Part shown: one piece after another, positions 50,281 to 61,577 of the stretch
Numbering within the stretch: position 1 is the first letter of the stretch
Layout: each line of letters begins with the position of its first letter
From: Alnus glutinosa
Lineage: Eukaryota; Streptophyta; Magnoliopsida; Fagales; Betulaceae
NCBI RefSeq assembly: GCF_958979055.1
Contig: NC_084891.1
Coordinates: 2,546,501-2,610,500 of the forward strand
Direction: 5' to 3'
Length of the DNA stretch: 64,000 nt
The notes under the pieces: model-generated
Database searches by the model: none
What the model was told of the DNA's origin: nothing
Seen by the model: only the letters and a program-made list of their open reading frames with translations
Translations under genes and position numbers: made by a program

Positions 50281-50621
50281 AAAGTTACATCTAGAAAAGC
50301 CTCAAGACCCAACCAGAGTTCTGTTTGCGGAAGGTAATAATACAGTGTTATTTGTGACTGTCAAAGTCTTTATCAAACTTCCACTTCATGGGCTCTTGTT
50401 TTTTTTGTGAGTTTGAAAAAGAAGACAATCATTTTGGGGCAGGCAGAGTAAAATGTTATACTTTCTTGGTTACCTTTATACGACTTTTGTTGGCTGTCTT
50501 AGTGTCATATGTTGTTTAATGGGCAGCAGATCTCTTTGGAGATGATTGTCTGTGTTACTGTACTTTTGTTTACTGCCTAGATATTCTTTGAAGAGGAATA
50601 TTTAAATGGTGTTGGTGTCAG

Positions 50622-53498
50622 CTGTTTTGCAGGGTGAAAACAGTACCACTTCTCGTGAACGTGTTTTAGGGAAAAGAGGTGGAAAAAGATATACATTGTT
50701 TCAAGGTCATTCAGGGCCAGTGTATTCTGCCACTTTTAGTCCACTGGGGGATTTTTTACTTTCCTCTTCAGCAGACTCAACAAGTATGTTCTCCTAGACT
50801 ATCATATAATTGCTTCAAACTTTCTCTCTCTTTCTCGCTCTGTTGTTTAGTAATAACTTTTTTTTTTTGAATCATAATACTGTAGTCTTTGCTGAAACTA
50901 CTGTGTAACTGTAAAAAATTACTTCACTTGCTGCAGTTCGGTTATGGAGCACAAACCTAAATGCAAATCTTGTCTGCTACAAGGGCCACAATTACCCAGT
51001 ATGGGATGTTCAGGTAAATTGATAATGTAAACCTTATTTTCGTATATTTTCCATTTCTTCTGACAAAGGTTACCTGGATGCTAGCAGTTCACCAGTGAGT
51101 CCAATTTGTATTGCAGTTGGTTAGATGTATGAGTTTAGAACCACATGTGCGAAGTAGATGGCTGTCGCTATCCTAATAGCCCTATTTGAATATGGTCAAT
51201 ATGGGCTGCACAAGGTGGAGGTAGACCTCTCCATTCCTTAAACTGCCAGTCTCTTGGTGTAGACGAGACTCAATCTCAGGTCTCTTGTTTGATGAAAAGA
51301 GGCTTTACCAACTTAGTTAGCACCAATGACTATTTGATTTTAATATTATGTATTTATGTGATTGTTTGAAGTAATCCCCGGACTAGTTATGATACAAGTT
51401 ATATTTCTTCTCATTAATAAACTGAACTAGCAACCAAGGTTTCATGCTCAAACATTTATGTCAAGCATATAATTCCCCCTTAAGTCTATTGGATTTTTTT
51501 TTAATTTTATGTTCTGTTTCTGCGCGCTATTTTTCCTTCCTCTCTGACACTTTTGACAACTTGACGAAGACTAGTGCTTAGATTCTTTAAGGGGATTTAC
51601 ATATGCACAACATTAAATTTCTTTGTTCATTTCAGAGTCAATGATTGTGGGATTTCTGGATTCTTTGATTTATAATTAGTTTATGTTTTTTTTTTTTTTT
51701 GGTGTTTTGCGTGTAGGGGGTTGCTATCTGTTTATTTCTCAATGATTCCCATTATTCAAAGAAAAATAATATTCTTAATAATCTGTAATGACTTGCAATG
51801 GCTGAAACAAGCAGTTTGTTTGTTAATTTGGTTTCTCCGTGCAAGGCTGATTTGGGATGCTCAATATTAGTGAATGTATCATTCATATGTATATTAAATT
51901 ACTAAATTGTCCTGGAACTACCCCACAGATTCATGGTTGATTCAGTTATTATAATTAACTGTTTTTTGTCATAGAGGCATTGTCTTAAACAGAAAACCAA
52001 ATCTCATTAGGGTGACCTAACATAATTGTTCTTCTCATCAATTTTTTTATTTTATTTTTGTAATATTTCTCATCAACTTTAATATTGTATCTTTTTCTCT
52101 ATTTCTGGTTTAGTTTAGTCCTGTAGGACATTATTTTGCCCGCTTTTCGCACAATCGAACAGTAAGGATTTGGTCTATGGACAGAATACTGCCTTTAAGG
52201 ATAATGGCAGGGCACTTATCTGATGTTGATGTGAGTAGATCTCTCTCGTGCGCGCGCACACACAATCTGTTGCCTAACTATTGTCTACCAAATGTCAATC
52301 TTTGTTAGATGTTTATATCTAATGGGTTGGAGAAATGATCCATACACTCATTTCTCACAACAGCCCCACAACAAGTTGATGTGGCTGGTAATATTTTATT
52401 ATTTTTTTTCAAAAAGAAAAGAAAACAAAACAAAAAAAATAATAAAATATTACTAGCCACGTCAGCTTGTTGTGGGGCTGTTGTGAGAAATGAGTGTAGG
52501 GATCATTTCTCAATGGGTTGAACATTTTTATTTTGTGCAATGGCATGTCAACTGCAACTACATTGCCACTGGCTCTAGTGATAAAACGGTCTGATTGTGG
52601 GATGTACAAAGTGGTGAGTGTGTTCGAATTTTCATTGGTCACAGGAGTATGGTTTTGTCTTTGGCAATGTCACCTGATGGCCGGTATCTGGCCTCTAGTG
52701 ATGAAGATGGCACAATCATGATGTGGGACCTCTCGACCGGTCGGTGTGTTACACCTTTGATGGGTCAAACCTCATTGCTTTTGGTTGATATCTTTTCCTT
52801 GATCTTGAATACCTACAGAATATGTCGAATTATTTTTTCCCCAGGAAAAGAAGTTAATTTTGCCATCCTTCTTGTTTGTGAGTTGTGAAGGTTCACTTCT
52901 TGCATCTGGGTCTGCTGATTGCACTGTAAAATTATGGGACGTAACTACGAGTTCAAAGGCGCCCAAGACAGAAGAAAAGTAAGTGCATCCAAAACAGGCT
53001 GTTGACGAGGACTGTTAAATGTTATTGCTCTTCTTGCATCATTTGAACTAATTTTGAATAGAGTTTGACAAGTATGTTGACTTTCATCAGCAAAGGTGGA
53101 AATGCCAACAGACTAAGATCATTGAAAACTCTTCCGACGAAGTCCACTCCCGTCTACGCATTGCGGGTAAATTGACAAAAAGCAGATTGAGTACTACAGC
53201 TTCTATTACAAGTTTTCATATGGCAGTCCATAATTGGTGACATGATTATGCAAACAAATCCTTCTTGTCAATCATATACTTTTCATCATTTCATCAATTA
53301 TGGAGAATCACGTATGTTGGGAATTATAGTACAAGCTATAGTACCCCGAGCATTTTCCAAGCAGATTAGCTCATTTTTTCTCTCAAAATTTCTGTTGCCA
53401 CTCATTCTAATCCTAGTTTTGTGATGTTCTTGTTTTGGGAACAGTTCTCTCAGAGGAATCTTCTATTTGCAGCTGGGGGCCTCTCAAAAAGCGTATAG
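50622..53498 (+). pseudogene. TAF5 partial pseudogene (exons 13-19 only)
   Basis: Copies of TAF5 exons 13 (50622-50783), 14 (50937-51013), 15 (52114-52230), 16 (about 52534-52785), 17, 18 and 19 (stop TAG 53496-53498) are in order with introns. There is no counterpart of exons 1-12 and no promoter. Lesions: in exon 15 the WD residues SSHDRTAR become FSHNRTVR; the exon 16 acceptor CAG is lost by a ~5-bp deletion; CGA becomes TGA at 52592-52594 (TVRLWD to TV-stop); and the exon 16 3' end with its donor is partly deleted. It cannot encode the WD40 domain. Transcripts, if any, would be non-coding. Confidence 0.93.
52321..52520. mobile_element. 182-bp foldback MITE with 9-bp TSD, in TAF5 copy only
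   Basis: The element at 52330-52511 is a near-perfect palindrome. Its ends are GAGAAATGATCCATACACTC and the inverted GAGTGTAGGGATCATTTCTC, continuing through 'acaacagccccacaacaag'. It is flanked by AATGGGTTG at 52321-52329 and 52512-52520. The original TAF5 intron 15 has a single uninterrupted AATGGGTTG at about 33680-33688. That gives both target duplication and empty site. Nine bp suggests a Mutator-type transposase. Confidence 0.93.
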
Positions 53499-54042
53499 AT
53501 TGCTCTCTCTCCACTAAGCGTTATATTTATTTTGGTTTGTGGAGATTTGTTTTAAATTGTTGCTGAATCTTCTTTTGTAAATTAATACTCAATGTAAAAA
53601 ATTTCTTTATTGGAAGAATTCGAAGATGCTTAACAAACGCTATTTGCAGACTTGCAGTGTTTTGGCCTATATGCTCCTCAATCTCCCCCAACAACAATAA
53701 TGTGTATGAGGATCTGCCTATTAGCACCTGGGTGAAATTCATAATTGATCCTTCAAAGCATCTATTCATTCTGAAAACAGAAACTCGTATTTTCAAATTT
53801 AAGCCATAATTTAAGCAAAAGCAGCTCTTCTAGCATCTAATTTGGCTGTCTCCTTTGGTAAAATTCTTCTTATTTTGGAAGGGACCTCCTTTATTGTCAT
53901 TATGGCCATAAACAACCAATCACTTCAATAATTCTAGAGCTCATGTTGTTGCAAAGTGGAGTGCTGCTCTCAATTTCTTTGGGGTTATCCCTCGTAATTC
54001 TCATTTTCTTTCTGCCCTGTAATTCATTTTTCTTTTTAGAAG

Positions 54043-54193
54043 TGATACAAACACTCTCGCATTCCCAAGTGCACATTCTTCCACTTGGTACTGAAATTCA
54101 CTACTAGATTTTGAATGAATTACTATTAAATTTTGGATCCAATATTAATTTTAAGTGCCACGTCAAGAAGTGTGGGAGTGAAAGTGTGTATCA
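54043..54193. mobile_element. Small MITE in the duplicated block
   Basis: The left end TGATACAAACACTCTCGCAT and the right end (reverse complement TGATACACACTTTCACTCCC) are inverted. It interrupts sequence that is otherwise collinear with about 35330 to 35560 of the original block and is absent there. Confidence 0.65.
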
Positions 54194-54770
54194 TACCTCT
54201 AATTTTATCTTGTACGAGAAGTTATCTTTGCAGAAAGTAAAGATTTTCTTTCTTTTGTCTTGTTATCTCGCTCCTTTATAAAAGAGTAAAGGATAGCGAA
54301 TATAAAATAAGTTTGAATGTTTTATAGTAAGAGTCATTTTGAGTGTTTTTTGTAACTGGTAAAAAAAAAAATTTATAACTCATAAATAACCCCTCAAAAA
54401 CTAAAAGCTAGAGGGAGCTTATACAAGTAAGCGCCTATAAGGGGGCAAACAAGAGCAAGCAAAACTAAAAGGTTATAGCAGACGAACCTTAAGGCCCAAT
54501 TAAAAAACGATTAACGGGAGAATCTCTTACACTCTTTATTAAAGATCGATGGTTTGAACTAATTAATCACGCAAACCTCGATATATGTTTTTAGGTTCAA
54601 TAGAGATTAGTTGGTAACTTAAAATTAGAAGTAATTCTTTGCTCCCTCTTGATGAAACTAATTAATTCGGTACGGCAAAGCATTTATCGTACGCTTAGTG
54701 ATTTTGACATTACCTTTTCAAAAAAAAAAATCTCCCCCATTGTATATCGATGGTTTGTATGCTAACGGAA

Positions 54771-54780
54771 ACGACGTCGT
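54771..54780. promoter_or_regulatory. Third ACGACGTCGT palindrome
   Basis: Marks the relic of an RFL upstream region. About 320 bp of unrelated sequence separate it from the remaining 5' UTR-like homology at 55106 onward, so it is probably no longer connected to a working promoter. Confidence 0.35.
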
Positions 54781-55105
54781 GTAATCCCTCTTTCAATCCC
54801 GGCCCCTTGCTTTTGGCTACGCATGCAGATAGTTTGATGCTTTCCTTTCTTTGAGGCATCCCAATTCTGTTCAGTCATTCCTTGATCTTAATATTAATAT
54901 GATAGTTTCGTCTCTCTTTCTTATCCGGTTGCTTTGAGACAGCGTCGGCTTCTCCCAATCTTTCTTTCCTGGGGGCTAAATAGAGGGGGCGGGGTGGAGT
55001 CGGAAGAAAGAAGATCTTTTATAGGGGTCGAAATCGAATACCAAGTCCAAAAAATGCCTCTCCATCGTCGGAACCGGAAAGTTTCGGGAGATTGTGAAAG
55101 TTTCT

Positions 55106-55262
55106 GTTACATTTCTTGAGCATCAGGATCTGCTTCTTCTTCTGCTTATTTCGATCTCTTGAGCCACTGCATCAGATCGGCTTCTGTTTTTCTTCCCACT
55201 ACATCCGGAAATGGGTACGACTGCTAACTCTACAAACTCTCTTTCTTTCTTCTACAAAAAGA
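55106..55262 (+). pseudogene. Truncated RFL PPR gene, 5' end only
   Basis: The sequence from about 55106 follows the 5' UTR of the RFL genes ('cttgagccactgcatcagat'). At 55211 an ATG opens MGTTANSTNSLSFFYKK, matching the presequence of the intact gene for about 17 codons before homology stops at 55262. No PPR motifs follow. This is the breakpoint of the third RFL unit. Confidence 0.85.
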
Positions 55263-55551
55263 CAATTTTCGAGGTTTAATTACATCAACGTCTCTCTGAC
55301 TCATCCTGTTATTAAAGATTGGTTTGTCTATGGCCGGTAAAATGGATCTGGCTTCCTCCAGATATTAAAGATTAATGTTAGAAATCATAATTAACTTATT
55401 GAGGACGGTAAATGCTAAGATTCGTCTTGCAATCTTGGTTGTTTATTTGAACCGCATGAAATCTCAACAAGCCAAATCCAGTAAAATTCATCCATTCACG
55501 CATACTCCAAAACGGTAATTCTAGATCTTACATTATATATATACAACTACT

Positions 55552-55986
55552 GTGCATGAAAGTGAGGAGTACCAAAGCTTGGTGAAGCAGCATGTGGATT
55601 TGGAGACAGTACAAAGAAGGATCGTCAAGGGCACCTATTCCTCATGCACCCTCGGATTCTACCGAGACCTCCTGCTTCTCTTCAACAACGCTGCGTTATT
55701 CTTTCCCATGTCATCCCTTGAGTCCATCACTGCCCACCAGCTTCGCCACCTCCTGTTGAATGAGATCCCTAAACGCAGCAACTCATTCCCAAAAGAACAT
55801 TCTCCGGCACCGAATGCTGCAGCATCACCGTTCCAGCCTAAACCCGAGTTAGAAAGATCTCATGCATTGCTTGCAAAACACAACTCGCCTGCTCCGATAA
55901 TTGTTTGCCGCAAAAGGAGTTCCATTTCAGCTAAACCTAATTCCTCCGCCACTACCTCCAGTCAAAAAGAAAAGCAAGGAAGCTAG
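55552..55986 (+). pseudogene. Bromodomain gene fragment (plant MYB-bromodomain type)
   Basis: The open frame reads HESEEYQSLVKQHVDLETVQ ... FYRDLLLLFNNAALFFP ... HQLRHLLLNE, then a Ser/Pro/Lys-rich tail with VCRKRSSISAKPNSS, ending TAG. This matches the C-terminal half of the bromodomain and the following region of plant proteins with an N-terminal SANT/Myb domain and a bromodomain, as I recall them. The frame has no ATG start here (first codon GTG), and the Myb domain and bromodomain N-terminus are absent. It is probably an exon-sized fragment moved next to the RFL relic. A chimeric transcript with the RFL 5' end cannot be excluded. Confidence 0.65.
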
Positions 55987-56299
55987 TGACGAGAATACAC
56001 CGGCTCTTTATGCAGAGTTATTGCAAAATATTGTTCATTTGGGGTTTAGGGTTCTTGATGGCTTTATGCTTATTGGCCCACCAAGTTGTTTTATTAATAT
56101 TTGAGTCCTGTTGAAATTCATTATAGTTGTCCTGTCATGGTGATTCATTAAATGGCATAGGTCTTTGTCTTTTATTTCAAAATTCTTAAACTATATAGTT
56201 TGGAAAGCTTTAAGCAACACAGTCTCGAGCCCAGTTGATATTTTTCTAGACGAGTTACATCCTTTATGACAAGGCTTTGTCCCCAAAAAATAAGGACAA

Positions 56300-58140
56300 A
56301 ATATCTATGAAAAAACATAAAAAACGATTTTTTATAGGCACAAAAGGTTAAGCCGTTCGATCTCATGAGCTTGCACATAAGGCGAAACAGCCATGATTGT
56401 TAGGTCATTCTCAAGGGTTAGGGCTGCACATATTCTTTCAAATCGTCTCTAGAAAAAGACATTTGCTTTGCTATTATAAGCCTATGAAATATGTTGAAAT
56501 ATGCCCACTGCTGAAGTGCAACACAAGGGCTTTGTAATTGGTAAGTTCATCGAGGCATGATAAATGAAAGAAGAGGTCGCTACAACGCCATTTGAAAGCA
56601 GAACTAGATATCAGTTTCCGGCAAGCCCCACTAACATCATCGTCATGGCCATCGTTTTCGACCATTGCCGCTTACACGTATGCTTGCGAAAAGATTTGAA
56701 ATAAATAACTTTCGACATCCATATCTCTTACGCGCCCACATAAAAGAGAAGTGGTTAGTATTATGAAGGAAATACGAACGCCGGCGGATGCCAAAATGAG
56801 GAAGATGGCTGATGAATGATAGATCTAATCTTCAGAATAAAAGCAAGTCCTTAATCCTAACCTGAGTGGCGGTAAGATGCCTAAAAACAACTCAAACATA
56901 TTTTGTTTTTGAGGATATTAGCTAGCTTTGGTAAAAGTGGTTAATTAAGGTATATATTCACTTTGCCACCTCTTTCAAATTTGTGATAGATTTGCATTAA
57001 TTATTGCCCCAATTGCAATCTTTTGTGCCAAGTAATTAGGGGTGAAAATTCGGGCTAACTGCCCACATTCGTTATATGTATCTAACCGCTATCCTCGTAT
57101 GCTGTTTTAGGGTATGTAAATGCTGTTAATAACTGCATTTTTTTTACTATCATTTCAAAGTCATATCCTACTACATTTACTTCTTTTTTTTTTCTTTTTT
57201 TTTTTTTTTTTTTCTTTTCTTTGAGTAATCCAAATCTCGATTATTCTATGAAACAATAGCTTTCTATCACTGATAATTATAAATTGTATAACAAGTAAAA
57301 TCTTAATTTATTTAAGCTTGCATACAGTAATAACCGTATATACGGATATAGATGTTACTAATAACCGCATCTGCATCCTTATTTTCATCCTTATCCATTA
57401 GAGTTCTTAAAAATCACTAAAAATGGGATTATACAAAAAAGAAAAGAAAAAAAAAAGAATGTGAGATTGTTTGTTAGAGAAAGCACAAATATTTCCAACC
57501 TATTGGATTGGGCTTGAGCCCAATTCCAATTGGAATTAGAACTCGTGTCTCTTGTGTCCTGATATAGAACACATGTTCTAATCTCAACAGGTCTAGTTTC
57601 AACTAGCTAAAACTAGATCCAAACCAAATTCATATATGATTTTATGTTGCATCTTAGGCTAGAGGTTAATTTTTACGTGGTTTCAAGCATTCTTGTATTA
57701 ATACATGCATGGTTGATTAGATTTTAATATTTTTTTTTTATGATATTTTGAATATTGTTTAATTGTTTGTTTTGAATTGAATAGCTAAACAATACCTTGT
57801 TTGATGCTATAGGGGTTTGTTTGTCCATCTCTTTTTGGGTCTTTTATTCTTATGGTTGGCTGTTTGTACTAGTGCTGATAGCACGATAATACATGAGAAT
57901 CATATGTTTTAAGGACAAATATCAATTTAATAGATTTAGCTAAAGAAATTTTATTCAATTCAATTTGAAAGAAAACTGTCATTTGTTTCTAATTCTTTGT
58001 ACTTTTTCTTATTCATTGAAGAAACTAAAATAATCATCACCTCACTAGTCTATTTGAATGATATTAATAAAAGAAAACAAAGCATTATTTGATTCTCATA
58101 AACCAAAGAGAGCAACCACAAAACAACGTTTAAGAATTAA
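56300..58140. other. Intergenic stretch, no gene seen
   Basis: A long T-rich tract lies at about 57181-57215, with short ORFs lacking motifs. No splice-consistent or family-like coding sequence is seen. Confidence 0.55.
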
Positions 58141-58146
58141 AAATTA

Positions 58147-58300
58147 GGATTAACTTTACGGAAGGGTATCAAACTATCCACGTTTTTTACAGAAGGGTAC
58201 CAAACTAGCAAAGCTCTCGAATCGGGGTATCCATCTATCAAAAATCCTCACTTAAGGACATTCCGTTAGGATTCGATGTTAATTCCTGACGGAGCCCAAC
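58147..58300. mobile_element. Single end of a TIR-type repeat
   Basis: The phrases 'gaagggtatcaaactatcca', 'gaagggtaccaaactagcaa' and 'cctgacggagcccaac' resemble the ends of elements such as the one at 17139-17916 ('catcaaactacta', 'cctgacggaaggggg'). Only one end is recognisable. A run of A then AAAG repeats follows at 58409-58445. Confidence 0.35.
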
Positions 58301-59415
58301 TCACATGCCTAACGTATATGATAAATATTATATATATATATATATATTTCCAAAATTATTATTGATTAATAATTCAAAACCAAAACACCTTTTAAACGAG
58401 AATCTCACAAAAAAAAAAAAAAAAAAGAAAGAAAGAAAGAAAGAAGAAGCAATCGGCAGAGTATATTCAACGCAGGCCAGCAAGCACAAAGCCGATGATC
58501 ATCATGTTCCACATCCTGCAAACAATTGACAAAGGAGTTAATTAATACATCAATATGGAGACAATGATCACACTCACGTACACCAACTAGCTAGTATGGG
58601 GCAAATTAATGTCTTTATCGAGCAGTACAACAACTCCATATATATATATATATATACCCCAACCATGATTGAAAGGCCATGCTTTTATTAAATTATTTAA
58701 GGTGCGCCACCTTTTTTGGACTATTTTCTATGCACTACAATTGCAACAATTATATAACAATTCCCTAATTTTTGTCCACATCCCCCATTTCACTTTCCAC
58801 TTCCCACTTCCCACTTCCCACTTCCTGGCTTTGCATAATCTAAAGCCCCATTAATTCCTGCAAGCTTATCTGCACTAATTACCAGACTCCACATGTCCTC
58901 GACCGAATCTACATGCGGACACATGCACGCACGCGCACAAGTGTGGGCACAGAGATTTGAAATTCAAAAAGAAATGTCTTTGGATGAATACCAAGGTACT
59001 GTTGAAAGAGGTAGCAATTGAAAGATATGAAATTCATAATTAAGATTTCTAAAGTTCTGACAATCAAGTGAAAAAAGCTGCAATTGGCAAGTCTAAACAG
59101 AGATCTGAACTTTCAAGACATGCAGCAGGCCAACAAGCGAGAAGGACAAGTGAGAAAAAGACGTACAACAGCAAAGAGCCTTAACAATAACCACAATTGC
59201 TCAAACAAGTTGAGAAGCCTGAATAGCAGCTGCTAGAAGGAAAGCCTAAACAGCAAACTTGAAAAGCCAAAGCAATAAGCAGACAAGCCTTTAAGAAGAA
59301 GTCGAAAGCCCAAAACCTTGCAGCCAAGTGTGTGGTTATAGGCAAGTCAGCAATATGAGAACTAATCAGCCCATGGCAGTGCTTAAAGTGATAGAAATAA
59401 TCAACATATTATTTA

Positions 59416-59811
59416 ATCTAACATGCGCAGCGGAAAACGAATAAAACAGGATTCAGGCTTACCTCTAGCCATATTTGCTCAAGCGTCTCCACGATCCATG
59501 AAGAACAAGAAAATATTATTTTGAGGGATCTTCTAACCTATGCCTATGACTGTATTGCCGTACTGATGGTGTACACAGGCTGTTTATTTATAGGCTAGGT
59601 CAGGGACCCTCAAATATGGTAAGTACCGTATTGTTCCTCCCATCAAGGAAACAATATTATTAATTGATTTTAAATCAATTAAACGATTCCATTACGGTAA
59701 TCTAAATTAATTAAATTACCTAACCGTAATACCGTATATTATATTTATAATAAATATAATAAACACTGTATATGTGGCATATAGGCCATATATGGAGACA
59801 ATATCTAACAT
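59416..59811 (-). mobile_element. LTR-like insertion flanked by 9-bp direct repeats
   Basis: The body 59425-59802 (378 bp) lies between identical ATCTAACAT repeats at 59416-59424 and 59803-59811. Read on the minus strand it looks like a plant Copia LTR: it has a TATA-like 'TATAAATAAA', then 'TTCTTCATGGATCGTGGAGA', and ends 'CCGCTGCGC'. It interrupts a purine-rich sequence that continues on both sides. A typical TG...CA border with a 5-bp duplication was not found, so solo-LTR status is inferred. Confidence 0.55.
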
Positions 59812-59860
59812 AAAGAAGATGTCAAGCAACCTGAGAACTTCAACAAGACTGCCCATTAGA

Positions 59861-60041
59861 GTAATGCTAGGGCCCATCATTTTATTCTCTTTTTAACCTC
59901 TCAAAATTGATGTGGCTTTTAAAATTATCATTGAATTTTGAATTGATCATCACTATTGAATTTTGATCAAATTGTGATTTTAAAAGTCACATCAACTTTA
60001 AGAGGTTAAAAAGAGGATAAAAAGATGGTCACTAGCATTAC
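59861..60041. mobile_element. Foldback MITE, 'GTAATGCTAG' ends
   Basis: Starts GTAATGCTAGGGCCCATCAT and ends with the inverted CTAGCATTAC. The arms pair through 'tttttaacctct' / 'agaggttaaaaa' and 'ttgatgtggcttttaaaat' / 'attttaaaagtcacatcaa', so most of the 181 bp folds back. Non-coding. Target duplication not determined. Confidence 0.75.
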
Positions 60042-60462
60042 TCATGCATGCTCATCATGCATGTGTGCTAAAAACACTTTAACTAGTTCTTCAAAACAGA
60101 TTGGAATGTTGAAAATTATTTCATGAAAATCCAAGTTTATCTCTAATTTGAATATTTAAATTTCTCTCTTTTTTTATTATTATTCTTTGTCCCACATTAA
60201 AAAGTTATGAGTATTTTTTGTGCTTTATAAGCATTTATCAAGCTCTTATACTAAATAAGATTTTGAGTATACATGTGCTAGTTGTGCCAGTTGCGTCACC
60301 CCAGTGCGAAGCACTGGTCGTCGCACGCACGCACGCGTGTCGCTTAGTCGCTTAGACGCTTTAAATGCACTTAGCACTTAACAAGATAAAAATGCTTGTT
60401 AATGATTTCTAGGGTTTAAGTATGGGATTTGTAAACGGAAATGAAATGAAAATAGAATTGAT

Positions 60463-61531
60463 GATCACTACAAAAAAAAAGGCATTTATGGACGGTTTTT
60501 TTCTAGACGATTTTTAAAACCGTCTAGAAAAAAAAATTTGCAGACGGTTTTTTCAAAACCGTCTGTAAAAAATTTATTATGGACGGTTTTATTAAACCGT
60601 CCATAAAATTGCAGACGGTTTTAACTAAACCGTCTGGAATTTAACATTTCCAGACGGTTTTGGATGAAACCGTCTAGAAATTTATAGACGGTTTCATCCA
60701 AAACCGTCTATAAATGTTATTCTTAGAGAATTTTATGGACGGTTTTTACCAAACCGTCCATAAAATTTCATTTCCAGACGGTTTCTTTTAAAACCGTCTG
60801 GAAATTTTTTTTTCATGCCATATCATCAATCCGTGTGATGTCCCCAAATTTAACCACATCCATCCAAATTTTTTCCCAGCCAAAATCACAACCACCCATT
60901 TCCTTTACAGCCAAAAAAAACATATGTATATAGAAAAATTGATCTAGCCTGAAACATCACAACCGGCCAGAAACCCTCCCACCCATGGCCACCACTTCTC
61001 TTCATTTCAGCGTCAACCTCAGCTCCTCCGAAACCCAAACACACGCACTCACGCAAACCCAACAAAGAAAAGAGAAAATGGCCTCGCTATCGCTATTCCT
61101 ATCCCCAAATTTCTAATCCCTAATTTCCTGATACCGAACCATTTTTCTCTGTCTCTGAGACTGAAACCCCAAGAATCCGAAACCGGAAATGGCCACCACG
61201 ACCACGAAGAGCATCAATACAGGCGGAGAGGATCGAGTCCTAGCCACGGCGCAGCAGATCGTGAAGGGCCTCAATGCGCCGAATGTACCCCAAGGTCCAT
61301 GCCGCACTTCCCTGGCCCACTCTTCCCGGCCGTCCGCCGCATCCCCACGCCCCTCCAAGGCCTTTCGACCTCTGCGTGTTCGTCACTGACGGCAACGGTC
61401 CCTCCTGGCTACGATGGCGACGGTCCCTTCTAGGCCCTATCCCGCTGAAACCCCCAAGCAGTGGAACCGAACTGTCCAGAGAATTTTCATTATATAATCA
61501 ATTATATTAATAAAATGTAAAAGGGAACCGG

Positions 61532-61577
<46 letters not shown>

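Larger units (their letters stand above)
48515..55260 (+). repeat. Segmental duplicate of 28499-36800 (TAF5 3' half + RFL 5' end)
   Basis: Starting at 'ttgtggaagaagaagctacc', this block follows 28499 onward in order: MITE, LINE RT remnant, TAF5 exons 13-19 with their introns, the 'agcgctt(a)ataag' spacer, the ACGACGTCGT palindrome and the first codons of an RFL gene. Introns are kept, so this was a DNA-level duplication. Compared with the original it lacks about 1.2 kb of LINE sequence (30287-31495) and the TRIM, and gains MITEs at 52330-52511 and 54043-54193. Confidence 0.9.

Noticed and set aside
60485..60810. CRISPR-like array of short palindromic repeats
   Set aside because: Repeats are unevenly spaced, paired as inverted half-sites and enclosed by CACTA ends with a 3-bp duplication in a plant genome.
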